DNA from: JBFMDN01 sp040753915
GTDB taxonomy: Bacteria > Desulfobacterota > Desulfomonilia > Desulfomonilales > Desulfomonilaceae
Reading direction: 5' to 3'
DNA length: 64,000 bases
Assembly: GCA_040753915.1 (NCBI GenBank)
Contig: JBFMDN010000027.1
Span: forward strand, 7,367-71,366
The notes under the pieces were generated by a model. It ran no database searches. It saw only the letters and a program-made list of their open reading frames with translations, and had not been told where the DNA came from. Made by a program: the position numbers and the translations under genes. Positions 1 to 7,625 of this stretch are shown here, piece by piece. How positions within the stretch are numbered: the stretch's first letter is position 1; the number at the start of each line of letters is the position of its first letter.

Positions 1-1503
1 CTAGGATGGCTTCAGGCGGTGGAGACCATGGAGGGCGAAACTCCTCGACTGCGGGAATTTGCCGAGGAAATCCGATCGTCGGGATTTACCAACGCTGTGC
101 TGCTCGGCATGGGTGGAAGCAGCATGGCTCCTCTGGTTTTCGCTTCATGCTTCGGCAGGGCAGATGGCTACCTCAAGCTGGACGTGCTAGATACCACGGT
201 GCCCGGCGCGATTCTGGAGCTGGAGAGAACGCTGGATCTCGAGAAGACTCTTTTCATCGTAGCCAGCAAGTCCGGCGGCACCATAGAAGTGGTCTCTCTT
301 TTCGCATACTTCTACGACCGCATGGAGAAACTCGTAGGCCCGGATGCCGGCAGACGATTCGTTGCCATAACCGATCCGGGAACCAGCCTGGGGAAGCTGG
401 CTTCTGAAAAGAAGTTCAGAAGGACGTTTCTCAACCCCCCGGACATTGGAGGCCGATTCAGTGCTATTTCCTATTTCGGCCTCGTTCCCGCCGCGCTCAT
501 TGGCGTGGATTTGGATCGACTCTTGATGCGCGCGGCGCAATCTGTCGAGGCTTCAGGACCGCAGGTGCCCGCTCTGGAGAGTCCGAGCGTTTGGCTTGGG
601 GCCATTATGGGCGAGACTGCCCTCGCAGGTACGGACAAGTTGACACTCGTCCTTTCCCCTGGGATAGAAAGTTTCGGTGCTTGGCTGGAGCAGCTCGTGG
701 CCGAAAGCACGGGGAAGAACGGGACTGGGATCCTGCCTGTAGATGGGGAGCCTCTGGGCCGGCCGGAGGTCTACGGCCAGGACAGATTGTTCGTGTACCT
801 GCGGTTGGATGGCGAAGGCCAACACGACGAGCTGATTTCGGAGCTCGAGAAGTCTGGACGTTGCGTCGTGACACTCCGCCTCCATGCACCCTATGACCTT
901 GGTCGGGAGATTTTTCGCTGGGAGTTTGCTGTGGCCGTTGCCAGCTCGATTCTCCGAGTCAACGCGTTCGACCAGCCCAATGTGCAGGAAGCCAAAGATA
1001 TCACGAAGCAGTTTCTCGAAATCTCCCAGAAGGAAGGAAGGTTCCCTGCCGGAGAGCAATTCACCATCGACGATCCGGAGCTGGAGGGTGCGCTCCAAGG
1101 ACTGCTCTCCGCCGCAACCGCTGGCAAGTATCTGGCGTTCAACGTGTTCCTGCCACCCACGAAGAAGAATACGGCTATTCTGGAACAGGTGAGAAAGGTC
1201 GTGCGAGATAACCTCCTGATCGCCACTACTGTCGGATTCGGCCCCCGGTATTTGCATTCCACCGGCCAGCTTCACAAGGGCGGCGCTGACAAAGGGCTCT
1301 TTGTCCTGGTCACAGCAGAAGATGCTGAGGATGTACCGATTCCCGGTCAGGCCTATTCTTTTGGGGCCTTGAAGGCCGCTCAGGCCTTGGGAGACCTGGA
1401 AGCTCTCAGGAAAAAGGGGAGGAGAGTCGTGCATATCCATCTCCGCTCGGAAGATGAGCTGGAGAAACTGGTAGATAAGTTCGAAGGTTCGTTTTCCAAA
1501 TGA
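1..1503 (+). CDS. Glucose-6-phosphate isomerase domain, 5' partial (probably transaldolase-PGI fusion)
   Basis: Interconverts glucose 6-phosphate and fructose 6-phosphate in the cytosol. The frame is open to the first base of the window, so the true start lies upstream. The visible part shows the SIS phosphosugar motif GMGGSSMAP, the serine-rich VASKSGGTIE loop and the PGI signature DIGGRFSAISYFG. The first residues LGWLQ resemble the linker that joins transaldolase to PGI in bifunctional Tal-Pgi proteins. The missing N-terminal half would then be transaldolase; this is inference. Pentose-phosphate genes gnd, zwf and pgl lie about 40 kb away in the same window. An internal ATG at 28 is unlikely to be the start because the similarity runs through it. 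PGI assignment is firm; the fusion is probable. Confidence 0.85.
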   Translation, partial: LGWLQAVETMEGETPRLREFAEEIRSSGFTNAVLLGMGGSSMAPLVFASCFGRADGYLKLDVLDTTVPGAILELERTLDLEKTLFIVASKSGGTIEVVSLFAYFYDRMEKLVGPDAGRRFVAITDPGTSLGKLASEKKFRRTFLNPPDIGGRFSAISYFGLVPAALIGVDLDRLLMRAAQSVEASGPQVPALESPSVWLGAIMGETALAGTDKLTLVLSPGIESFGAWLEQLVAESTGKNGTGILPVDGEPLGRPEVYGQDRLFVYLRLDGEGQHDELISELEKSGRCVVTLRLHAPYDLGREIFRWEFAVAVASSILRVNAFDQPNVQEAKDITKQFLEISQKEGRFPAGEQFTIDDPELEGALQGLLSAATAGKYLAFNVFLPPTKKNTAILEQVRKVVRDNLLIATTVGFGPRYLHSTGQLHKGGADKGLFVLVTAEDAEDVPIPGQAYSFGALKAAQALGDLEALRKKGRRVVHIHLRSEDELEKLVDKFEGSFSK

Positions 1504-1881
1504 CGTTTGCACAGTAATCTTGGCAAGAGCCGGAACGTCGATGATTCGATGGCTTCTTGCGCCTCGTTCCCGACGGGAATAAAGTTCTTTCAGTGAAATG
1601 CCAAACAGCGGGAGGCAATGCCCCATGCCCTGCAATGGATTCAGGAGCAGAAGCTCGCGAGAGCAGAGCGAGTTCCAGAAGCGAGTTGAGGCCATTGACA
1701 ACGTTATGCTTTGTGTGGCGGAAGTGGAGAAGATGATCCGCGACATCGGGCGGGATATGTTGCCCGAGCCGGATATGCTTGTACAAGCGCAAGCCCGACG
1801 CACGCGAAGGCTGCGGTCGAGATCGTTTAGGCACAAGGACGCGAAAAGCCGGTTATAGTGGAGCGCGTCTAAAATGGCCCT
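1504..1881. other. Intergenic stretch, no convincing gene
   Basis: It holds one short open frame at 1598-1858 (+), 86 codons. Its middle part reads like protein (EFQKRVEAIDNVMLCVAEVE), but it has no clear ribosome binding site and I recognise no family. It may be a decayed gene. No terminator with a T-run is visible after the preceding gene. Confidence 0.3.
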
Positions 1882-2523
1882 GTGACCGATTTGTCAATAT
1901 GGATGAGACTCTTCGTGGCGGCTCTATTGTGGCTCTCTTGGTGTGTGGTGCATTCCTTGACAACCGAAGAATTGACCATCAAGAGGATTTCACGGGGGCG
2001 GACAAAGTTTGCTAATCATTACCGGCTCTTTTATGTGGCTTTCGCTACAGTGAGCTTCGTGGCCGTGTGGATTCTCACCCCGAGGTCCGGTGAGGTAAGC
2101 GTCTGCTCATGGGAAGGACCGTGGCGGGCTATTCAATGGGTATGCTGGGGTCTGGCACTCTTTCTCTTCTGTGTGTCCTTCCGTTTCCAGAGTCCTCTTG
2201 CGTTCCTGGGCTTTCGTTTCGGTCAGACCAGCACCGACCACGACGATTCCGAAGAGGGGCTCATCACGTACGGGATTTATGGGGTGATCCGGCATCCGCA
2301 ATTCGGGGCGGGATTGCTGTTCCTGTGGACGAGGGATTTGACCGACACCGGTTTGGTGATAAACCTCGTTTTGAGCACGTACCTTCTTTTGGGCTCGAAA
2401 ATCGAAGAAAAGAAGCTGGTAGCCCGATTCGGTGACCAATACGTGCGGTACAGGCAGGAGGTCCCGGCCTTCATTCCCGGGAAGATCCCTCGACTCGGCT
2501 CTCTATTCTTTAAAGATCGGTGA
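1882..2523 (+). CDS. Membrane methyltransferase-like protein, ICMT/NnrU type
   Basis: A 213-residue integral membrane protein with about five hydrophobic segments, the first at roughly residues 8-25. The C-terminal half has the signature of the isoprenylcysteine carboxyl methyltransferase/PEMT superfamily: a RHPQFGAG motif near residue 136, followed by EEKKLVARFGDQYVRYRQEVP. In these families that region binds S-adenosylmethionine and lipid at the membrane face. The substrate cannot be told from sequence; NnrU-like proteins have the same layout. Translation starts at GTG 1882; ATG 1903 is an alternative. It stands alone and converges on the next gene, only 12 bp away. Confidence 0.7.
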   Translation: MTDLSIWMRLFVAALLWLSWCVVHSLTTEELTIKRISRGRTKFANHYRLFYVAFATVSFVAVWILTPRSGEVSVCSWEGPWRAIQWVCWGLALFLFCVSFRFQSPLAFLGFRFGQTSTDHDDSEEGLITYGIYGVIRHPQFGAGLLFLWTRDLTDTGLVINLVLSTYLLLGSKIEEKKLVARFGDQYVRYRQEVPAFIPGKIPRLGSLFFKDR

Positions 2524-2535
2524 TACCCGTGCACT

Positions 2536-3765
2536 CTATAGCTCCAGCATGATGGGAAGGGCATAGAGATAGCCGTCTGTGCTGCCCACGTATATAGTTT
2601 GCATGCGGACCCTCGGTGTGGAAAGGACGGCTCCATCAGTGGTGAAGCTCCACAGGCTCTTGCCGGTTTCTAGCTCCAGAGCGTAGAGGTTGTGATCGGA
2701 GCACCCAAAGTACAGCACACCCTGGGATGCCACCGACGTGGTGAAAACTCCCTTCTCTATCGTAAATCTCCACTTTTCTCTGCCGGATTCCCGGTCAATG
2801 GCCAAGAGAGCTCCATCGAGAGAGGAAAAAGAGACCATACCGCCTACGACAGCGAGAGAAGCAAACACGGCCCGGTCCGTGCCAACGCTCCACAGTTCCG
2901 CCCCTGTAGAGCAGTTGAGAGCGTGGAGGGTACGAGCCCCGCTGCCGAAGTACACAACTCCGTCCGAGGCAGCGGGGGAACAGTCCACCGGTTGGCGCGC
3001 CTTGTATTGCCACGCAACTTCTCCGGTCGAGCTGTCGAGCGCGTAAAGGAAGCCTTCGGGAGTCCCTATGAATACAAAACCCTCGTGAACGACAGGAGAG
3101 GACTGCGCCCAGAGCAGTGTGGCTCCCTTCACCCTAAAGTGCCATCTCATCGCGCCGGTTAAGCTGTCTAGGGCATAGAGGACACCGTCCGAGCTTGTGA
3201 AGAAGATCGTATTTCGTTCCCTCACCAGGGAGGACCAAATGGGACCACGGGTCTTGAAGCGCCACTCCTGCGTGCCCGAGTCTGCTCTGAGGGCATACAC
3301 GAAGCCGTCCCAGCTCCCGAAACAGACGAGGGCATCAGCCACCACAGGTGACGATCGAATCACGTCACCAGCGCGAAAGTTCCACGGGTTCGCTCCCGTC
3401 TCGCAATCCAGTGCATAGAACACCGCATTCGAGCTCCCGAAAAACAGAAGGTTCTCCCAGAAGGCTGGGGCCGAGACGATCCACGCGCCTGTAGAAAAAC
3501 GCCACCTATAAGAAAAGATGGCCAGTTCCTGGCTGTCAAAAAGACGGGGAGCGGCTACTTCAAGGTCGATTGTCGACTCGAGGTGTTCCGGCCGTTCCTC
3601 CAATTCTCTGTGGGACAGAAGATTTGCCGCGATGAGCTTGTCAAACAAGCTGGCAAGGCCCCTGGCCGAAAGCCGATATTTCGACATCAACTCCCGGTCG
3701 CTTAGCCCGGCCCGAATGTCGACAAGAACTCTTCTGGCACTAATCCGTGGTTTGTAAACCGTCAT
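2536..3765 (-). CDS. PQQ-like beta-propeller protein with N-terminal helical domain
   Basis: About 409 residues. The first 65 residues form a small helical, possibly helix-turn-helix domain (VLVDIRAGLSDRELMSKYRL). The rest consists of six to seven repeats of the PQQ/BamB type, each with a pattern like VYFGSSDGFLYALDSSTG and a following W. There is no signal peptide, so unlike BamB or PQQ dehydrogenases it probably stays in the cytoplasm. ATG 3765 is preferred because GGGAGG lies about 11 nt upstream; an in-frame GTG at 3816 would add 17 alanine-rich residues. It probably acts as a binding scaffold or sensor; no catalytic residues are seen and the function is unknown. Confidence 0.75.
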   Translation of the reverse strand: MTVYKPRISARRVLVDIRAGLSDRELMSKYRLSARGLASLFDKLIAANLLSHRELEERPEHLESTIDLEVAAPRLFDSQELAIFSYRWRFSTGAWIVSAPAFWENLLFFGSSNAVFYALDCETGANPWNFRAGDVIRSSPVVADALVCFGSWDGFVYALRADSGTQEWRFKTRGPIWSSLVRERNTIFFTSSDGVLYALDSLTGAMRWHFRVKGATLLWAQSSPVVHEGFVFIGTPEGFLYALDSSTGEVAWQYKARQPVDCSPAASDGVVYFGSGARTLHALNCSTGAELWSVGTDRAVFASLAVVGGMVSFSSLDGALLAIDRESGREKWRFTIEKGVFTTSVASQGVLYFGCSDHNLYALELETGKSLWSFTTDGAVLSTPRVRMQTIYVGSTDGYLYALPIMLEL

Positions 3766-3983
3766 GGTCCCGAGGACCTCCCACCTGGCTGCCGCGGCCT
3801 CGGCGGTACCGCTCACCGCGAACCCGCTGATCTCTAGCCATTACGCCGGACACCCCCGCCGTCGGGCATGTGCCTGCCGGGCTATATACCGCAAATCCAG
3901 CACAGTTCCAATATAGTACAGAGATTGCACCGTGCGGACCCATGAAGCAAGTTTCGAAGTCGCAGGCACTTGGTACAACATAT

Positions 3984-4071
3984 ATAAGTACGGTCACGTA
4001 TTCTGCCACGGCCCTTTGGGAGTCTTGCGCTCTGAAGGAGCGCAGCTAAAGTAGTCCCGCGAGTCGCGGGA
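3984..4071 (+). repeat. Partial MITE-like element with two hairpins
   Basis: A terminal-repeat-like block (AAGTACGGTCACGTATTCTG, to 4010) is followed by a hairpin TGCGCTC-TGAAG-GAGCGCA (4026-4044) and a second hairpin TCCCGCG-AGT-CGCGGGA (4055-4071). The first block and first hairpin recur in the element at 19872-19976, with the hairpin loop in the opposite orientation. No right-hand copy of the terminal block is seen, so this copy looks truncated. It separates two minus-strand genes and may also act in transcript ending, although no T-run follows the stems. Confidence 0.55.
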
Positions 4072-4105
4072 TTTCAACCTGTGGTTTGGCTCTTAGCCGT
4101 CTGCC

Positions 4106-4807
4106 TCAAGTCGTCTTGCGCGCGGCTCCCACAATACCATGTATGGAGCCCACTTTCACCCCCTCCAGAAGACAAAGGCCATTCCGAGTCAGCTCGCCGA
4201 GGAAATCCTTTTCGTAGAAGCGATCGTCAACAGGATGACGCAGCATCCGCTTGAGCAGGAAATTAGCGTAGAGCGGCGGATAAATCTCCTCGAAGAAGAA
4301 GTGCCCGCCTGGCTTTATGACCCTGCTTATTTCTCGGATACAACTTCGCCAGTCGATCACGTGATGGATAATACCGAAGTTGACAACAGCATCGAAGGTA
4401 TTGTCTGGGAACGGCAGATCCTGAGCATCGGCGGTGAAGAACATGACCCGGTTCCCAAGTCGGGTAGGCAGGAGCCACCTGGCCATTCGTACCAGTCGAT
4501 GCTCTAGGTCGAACGCAATCACCCGTCGGAAGCCCATACGCTCCACGAGCAGCCGAGCCCCCCTGCCGACGCCGCACCCTATCTCGAGAGCGTCTTGTCC
4601 GAACGGCGGCCCAGTCAATTTCAACCAGCGGGAGATCTCACGCCTTTGAAACAGACCTCGAATGGGACTGTAAATCCAGACCCGTTCGGGCCAGTTCATA
4701 AGCATCTGATCTTTATCCGGTCTGCTCAGTGCTGTCACCGGACTCCTTCCTCCTTGCCGGGGACCTGCGTAGATTCCGCAGGAGGCATCCCCTTCGAGAA
4801 AGCTCAA
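4106..4807 (-). CDS. Class I SAM-dependent methyltransferase
   Basis: A 233-residue soluble methyltransferase. The SAM-binding motif I is ALEIGCGVGRGARLL (about residues 73-87). The acidic post-I residue sits in VIAFDLEH, and motif II-like residues are in DAVVNFGIIHHVIDW. The N-terminal 60 residues are less conserved. The proposed start is TTG 4807, which overlaps the TGA of the UbiA-like gene as TTGA; translational coupling is likely because no good ribosome binding site is seen. An in-frame ATG near 4708 would give a shorter protein that keeps the SAM fold. Pairing with a UbiA prenyltransferase suggests methylation of a prenylated ring or lipid, but the substrate is not shown. Confidence 0.75.
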   Translation of the reverse strand: MSFLEGDASCGIYAGPRQGGRSPVTALSRPDKDQMLMNWPERVWIYSPIRGLFQRREISRWLKLTGPPFGQDALEIGCGVGRGARLLVERMGFRRVIAFDLEHRLVRMARWLLPTRLGNRVMFFTADAQDLPFPDNTFDAVVNFGIIHHVIDWRSCIREISRVIKPGGHFFFEEIYPPLYANFLLKRMLRHPVDDRFYEKDFLGELTRNGLCLLEGVKVGSIHGIVGAARKTT

Positions 4808-5772
4808 AACGGTACGTACAAGGAGATTGTAACAATGACGAGAAAGCTTACCGGCAGGTAACTGGCCCTGTTGAAGAGAGCCGCCGCGGTTACCTTTCCC
4901 GGCTCATAGTAGACCTTCCGAGCAGGCTTCAGCAGCAGTACCCACCCAAGCACAGCCGCCGCAATGGGATAGAGCCACCCCACGCCTGCTCCTGCCACCC
5001 AATAAATGGCCACGCCGCTGACAGCAGCCATTGACACAGCGGCGGTCAGTCGGAAGACGGATTCGCTGAGCCCTTTCACAGTCAGCGTTGTCTTCGCACC
5101 GACTCGCAGGTCTGCCTCCATGTCCACGATGTCATTGGCTATGTTCTGCCCGCCCACTTCCCAAGCAGAGAGCCACAATACCAAGATCGCCATGAATGCA
5201 GGAGAGGGGGAGGGATCCACCGCGTACACGCCTGCAAGGCCTCCTATGGATTTGACGGCAACGGATGGAATGATCTTAAGATGAGTGACTCGCAGCAGCT
5301 TGCAATAGGTAGCTTCGAGCACCGCAGAAACAACAAACAGGAGCGCACAGACTGGATTGAGCCACCATGCGCCTACCAGTGCTACGCCAGCCCAGGAGGC
5401 ACACCAAACGAGACCGCTCTTGAACGAGAGCATGTCCTGTGCCACCGGATGCTGCGCCATGACCTCATCCACGTGGAACACATCCCCAGTCCGTTCCGAG
5501 ACTGACAATCGCTCCCGGTCAACCCGATAGTCGATCAGGTCGTTAAGAGCGTACACGGCCGTATATCCTGCAAAAGCGGTAATTAATCCAACCACCACTA
5601 TGGAAACGGGAGGGAAGTGGCCCAACAACAACAGCGCGGCCATCCCCGGAGTGGCAGCATCCAGAATACCGTGAGCGGTGCGGGACAGTCCGAAATAAAG
5701 CTTCCAGCGAGGTGCACTATCCACTGTGGCTCCATTATGTCGCTGAGGTCCGTATCCCGTGATCCGACTCAC
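4804..5772 (-). CDS. UbiA-family prenyltransferase
   Basis: A 322-residue polytopic inner-membrane protein with eight to nine hydrophobic helices. It carries the first aspartate motif NDLIDYRVDRERL (about residues 77-89) and the second region NDIVDMEADLRVGAKT (about 213-228). These bind the Mg-pyrophosphate of a polyprenyl donor in UbiA, MenA and COQ2 enzymes. The acceptor is unknown; menaquinone, ubiquinone-like or chlorophyll-type branches cannot be separated here. GTG 5772 starts 49 bp after the preceding cytochrome-b5/DUF2231 gene. The three genes 6535-4106 run in one direction and look like an operon. Confidence 0.8.
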   Translation of the reverse strand: MSRITGYGPQRHNGATVDSAPRWKLYFGLSRTAHGILDAATPGMAALLLLGHFPPVSIVVVGLITAFAGYTAVYALNDLIDYRVDRERLSVSERTGDVFHVDEVMAQHPVAQDMLSFKSGLVWCASWAGVALVGAWWLNPVCALLFVVSAVLEATYCKLLRVTHLKIIPSVAVKSIGGLAGVYAVDPSPSPAFMAILVLWLSAWEVGGQNIANDIVDMEADLRVGAKTTLTVKGLSESVFRLTAAVSMAAVSGVAIYWVAGAGVGWLYPIAAAVLGWVLLLKPARKVYYEPGKVTAAALFNRASYLPVSFLVIVTISLYVPF

Positions 5773-5821
5773 GCAAGAATGCTCTCACCCCAGGACTGTC
5801 AGGTTTTCGTCAAAGATATCA

Positions 5822-6535
5822 CTATTCAAAAGGGAAAGTAAGCCTTCCGCCGAGATAGCCAAGGAATCCGATCATAATGGCCAACACAACAACGAAGATC
5901 AGGTTTAAGACGGCCAACGGATCCGATGGGGCAATCGGGTCAGGAACGAGCAGCAAGCGAAACGCGATGGCCACAGCCCCCGCCACGAGGGTGGCCCACG
6001 CCAGCCGGCGTTTCTTTCGGATGATGGGAGAATCAACCAGCTCGTAGTTGATCCACCATGTCCCATAACCACTGGCTATGGCCGGAGGTATTGCGAGTAG
6101 CCCCGTCATGGCACAACAAAGCGAGGCCCATTCCGTTCGGTCCGATTGGAACACCATGCCTATGACGAGAAACGCAGGCGCCACCAGGAACAGACCGATG
6201 GGAACGTGCACCATGGCCGGATGCGGGTGCCGGCGGAAGAATGGATGGCGATCCAGCCACTGGTCAACGGACGCGCGAAGGCCGGATCTCTCGGGTTTCG
6301 CAGCTTCTTCATATGTCCCGACAACGGGGAAGCGTTCCAGGACGCTCCGGTCGTGCGGGGCACCAGCGATGTCAGCGCTCAGGTCTTTTCCAGCCTCGTG
6401 GCGGCGCATGTGCATGCCACCAGGCCATTTCTCGCTGGCACTGACATCGTACACCTTTCCGTCGACCGCAACCAGAGCCTGTCGCCCCTCCCGCCCATCA
6501 GCCCGTGCCAAGTCGTACGTTGAATACACCCTCAT
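5822..6535 (-). CDS. Cytochrome b5-like domain fused to DUF2231 membrane domain
   Basis: A 237-residue protein. Residues 1-75 form a short bacterial cytochrome b5-like heme-binding domain (VYDVSASEKWPGGMHMRRHE, then APHDRSVLERFPVVG). The classical HPGG is WPGG here, as expected for this short subtype; the histidines in MRRHE and APHD are the likely ligands. Residues 100-235 are a four-helix DUF2231 membrane domain beginning HPAMVHVPIGLFL, whose histidines often bind heme. A membrane electron-transfer role is inferred. The ATG at 6535 has GAGGGTGG upstream. It heads the operon with the UbiA and methyltransferase genes, so the three may act on a membrane redox carrier. Confidence 0.75.
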   Translation of the reverse strand: MRVYSTYDLARADGREGRQALVAVDGKVYDVSASEKWPGGMHMRRHEAGKDLSADIAGAPHDRSVLERFPVVGTYEEAAKPERSGLRASVDQWLDRHPFFRRHPHPAMVHVPIGLFLVAPAFLVIGMVFQSDRTEWASLCCAMTGLLAIPPAIASGYGTWWINYELVDSPIIRKKRRLAWATLVAGAVAIAFRLLLVPDPIAPSDPLAVLNLIFVVVLAIMIGFLGYLGGRLTFPFE

Positions 6536-7018
6536 TAGCCACCCTCAGGATTGAAAACAAAAGCGGTGTGGCGCCTGCTCGCCGCACAAGGAAATGTGGT
6601 GCGCGAGGTTCGAGGAAGCTCGTTCAATCGTCCCCAGGGGACCCATCCGGCATATGGTTCCCTGTCCTTTCCCGTGCCGTCCCCGCAGGTCTTCCCTTCG
6701 AATCGGTCGGGCTGAACATGCTGCCAGGTAATCCGAAGGCGAGGCATTCATCAGTGTTGAGAGCCAGTAAGTCTTTCATGGACACGTCGTGAAGACAGGG
6801 ACCGAGTTTTCCGAACCGCGCGTGCGAAACGCCAGAATTGTCGCCGACAGATTAGTGGACCGCGGACCGTGCTGTTACGCTGTCGATCATGGCTCGATTT
6901 ACGACCTGGGGCCGCTCCACTTTCAATGCGCCCCCTCCAGAGGCTCTCAGCCCCTGGTTGGCTCCACTCCCTGGAAGCAGGTATCGCCTTCCCTGAGCTC
7001 CATGACTTGCGAAAAAAA
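6536..7018. other. Intergenic stretch without a recognisable gene
   Basis: Only short overlapping frames with poor coding character are present on either strand. I found no repeat, hairpin or promoter that stands out. Confidence 0.4.
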
Positions 7019-7345
7019 TTAGATCAGAGCGCTCAGCTTCCAGCTTCGTTCGCCCGCCCCTTGACGGACACACATCGGTTTTCCCAGCTTCGGCTCTTTG
7101 CAGGATGCCTTGAGAATGCGCTGGGGATTGAGAGTAAAGCAGTCACATGCGTCATCACATTGATCTTCTACCACGGTTACGATCATTTGCACTTTATCGT
7201 CTACATAAATAGCTTGTGTACCCACAAAGAGGTGCGGATACCGCGGGTTGTCAGAGCGTTCACCCTTCTCAAGTTTTTCCGCTTTTCGAGCCGGCTGTGG
7301 CAACGGCTGCGGCGATCGGGTCGAACAACTTTTACAGCCAGACAT
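7019..7345 (-). CDS. Small cysteine-containing protein, unknown function
   Basis: A 108-residue protein I cannot assign to a family. It begins MSGCKSCSTR, with a CxxC pair, followed by a proline- and lysine-rich linker and a compact region (IYVDDKVQMIVTVVEDQCDD) with the cysteines CDDACDC. The ATG at 7345 is well supported by AGGAG six bases upstream; an upstream in-frame start lacks this. Clustered cysteines suggest metal binding or redox function, but no known motif is complete. It is monocistronic. Good protein-like composition and the Shine-Dalgarno sequence make it a likely real gene. Confidence 0.65.
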   Translation of the reverse strand: MSGCKSCSTRSPQPLPQPARKAEKLEKGERSDNPRYPHLFVGTQAIYVDDKVQMIVTVVEDQCDDACDCFTLNPQRILKASCKEPKLGKPMCVRQGAGERSWKLSALI

Positions 7346-7625
7346 GTTTCGCTCCTGAACGTTTTGGCCCATGAAACAGGCGTCAGTCCCCCATGCCCCT
7401 CCCCAACTTGCGGGAAGGAATCGGGAAACGTATCAGTCAAAGTAAGACTTTGAGCTCTGTGTGTCAAGTGACTCGGGACGGCAACGATCCCCCCCTCTCA
7501 TGGGCTCATGATCTAGAATTCTGCGGTGGTCCATGGACAAAGAAGGTCTCTCACGATGGATAACCATTTGGAATCGCAAGTCAGAACCGTTTCTCGATGC
7601 TCTGCGATCCGACCTACAGAAACCT

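Noticed and set aside
553..1836. 427-codon open frame on the minus strand opposite the PGI gene
   Set aside because: It mirrors a well-supported PGI frame, has no family pattern and extends past it only by chance.
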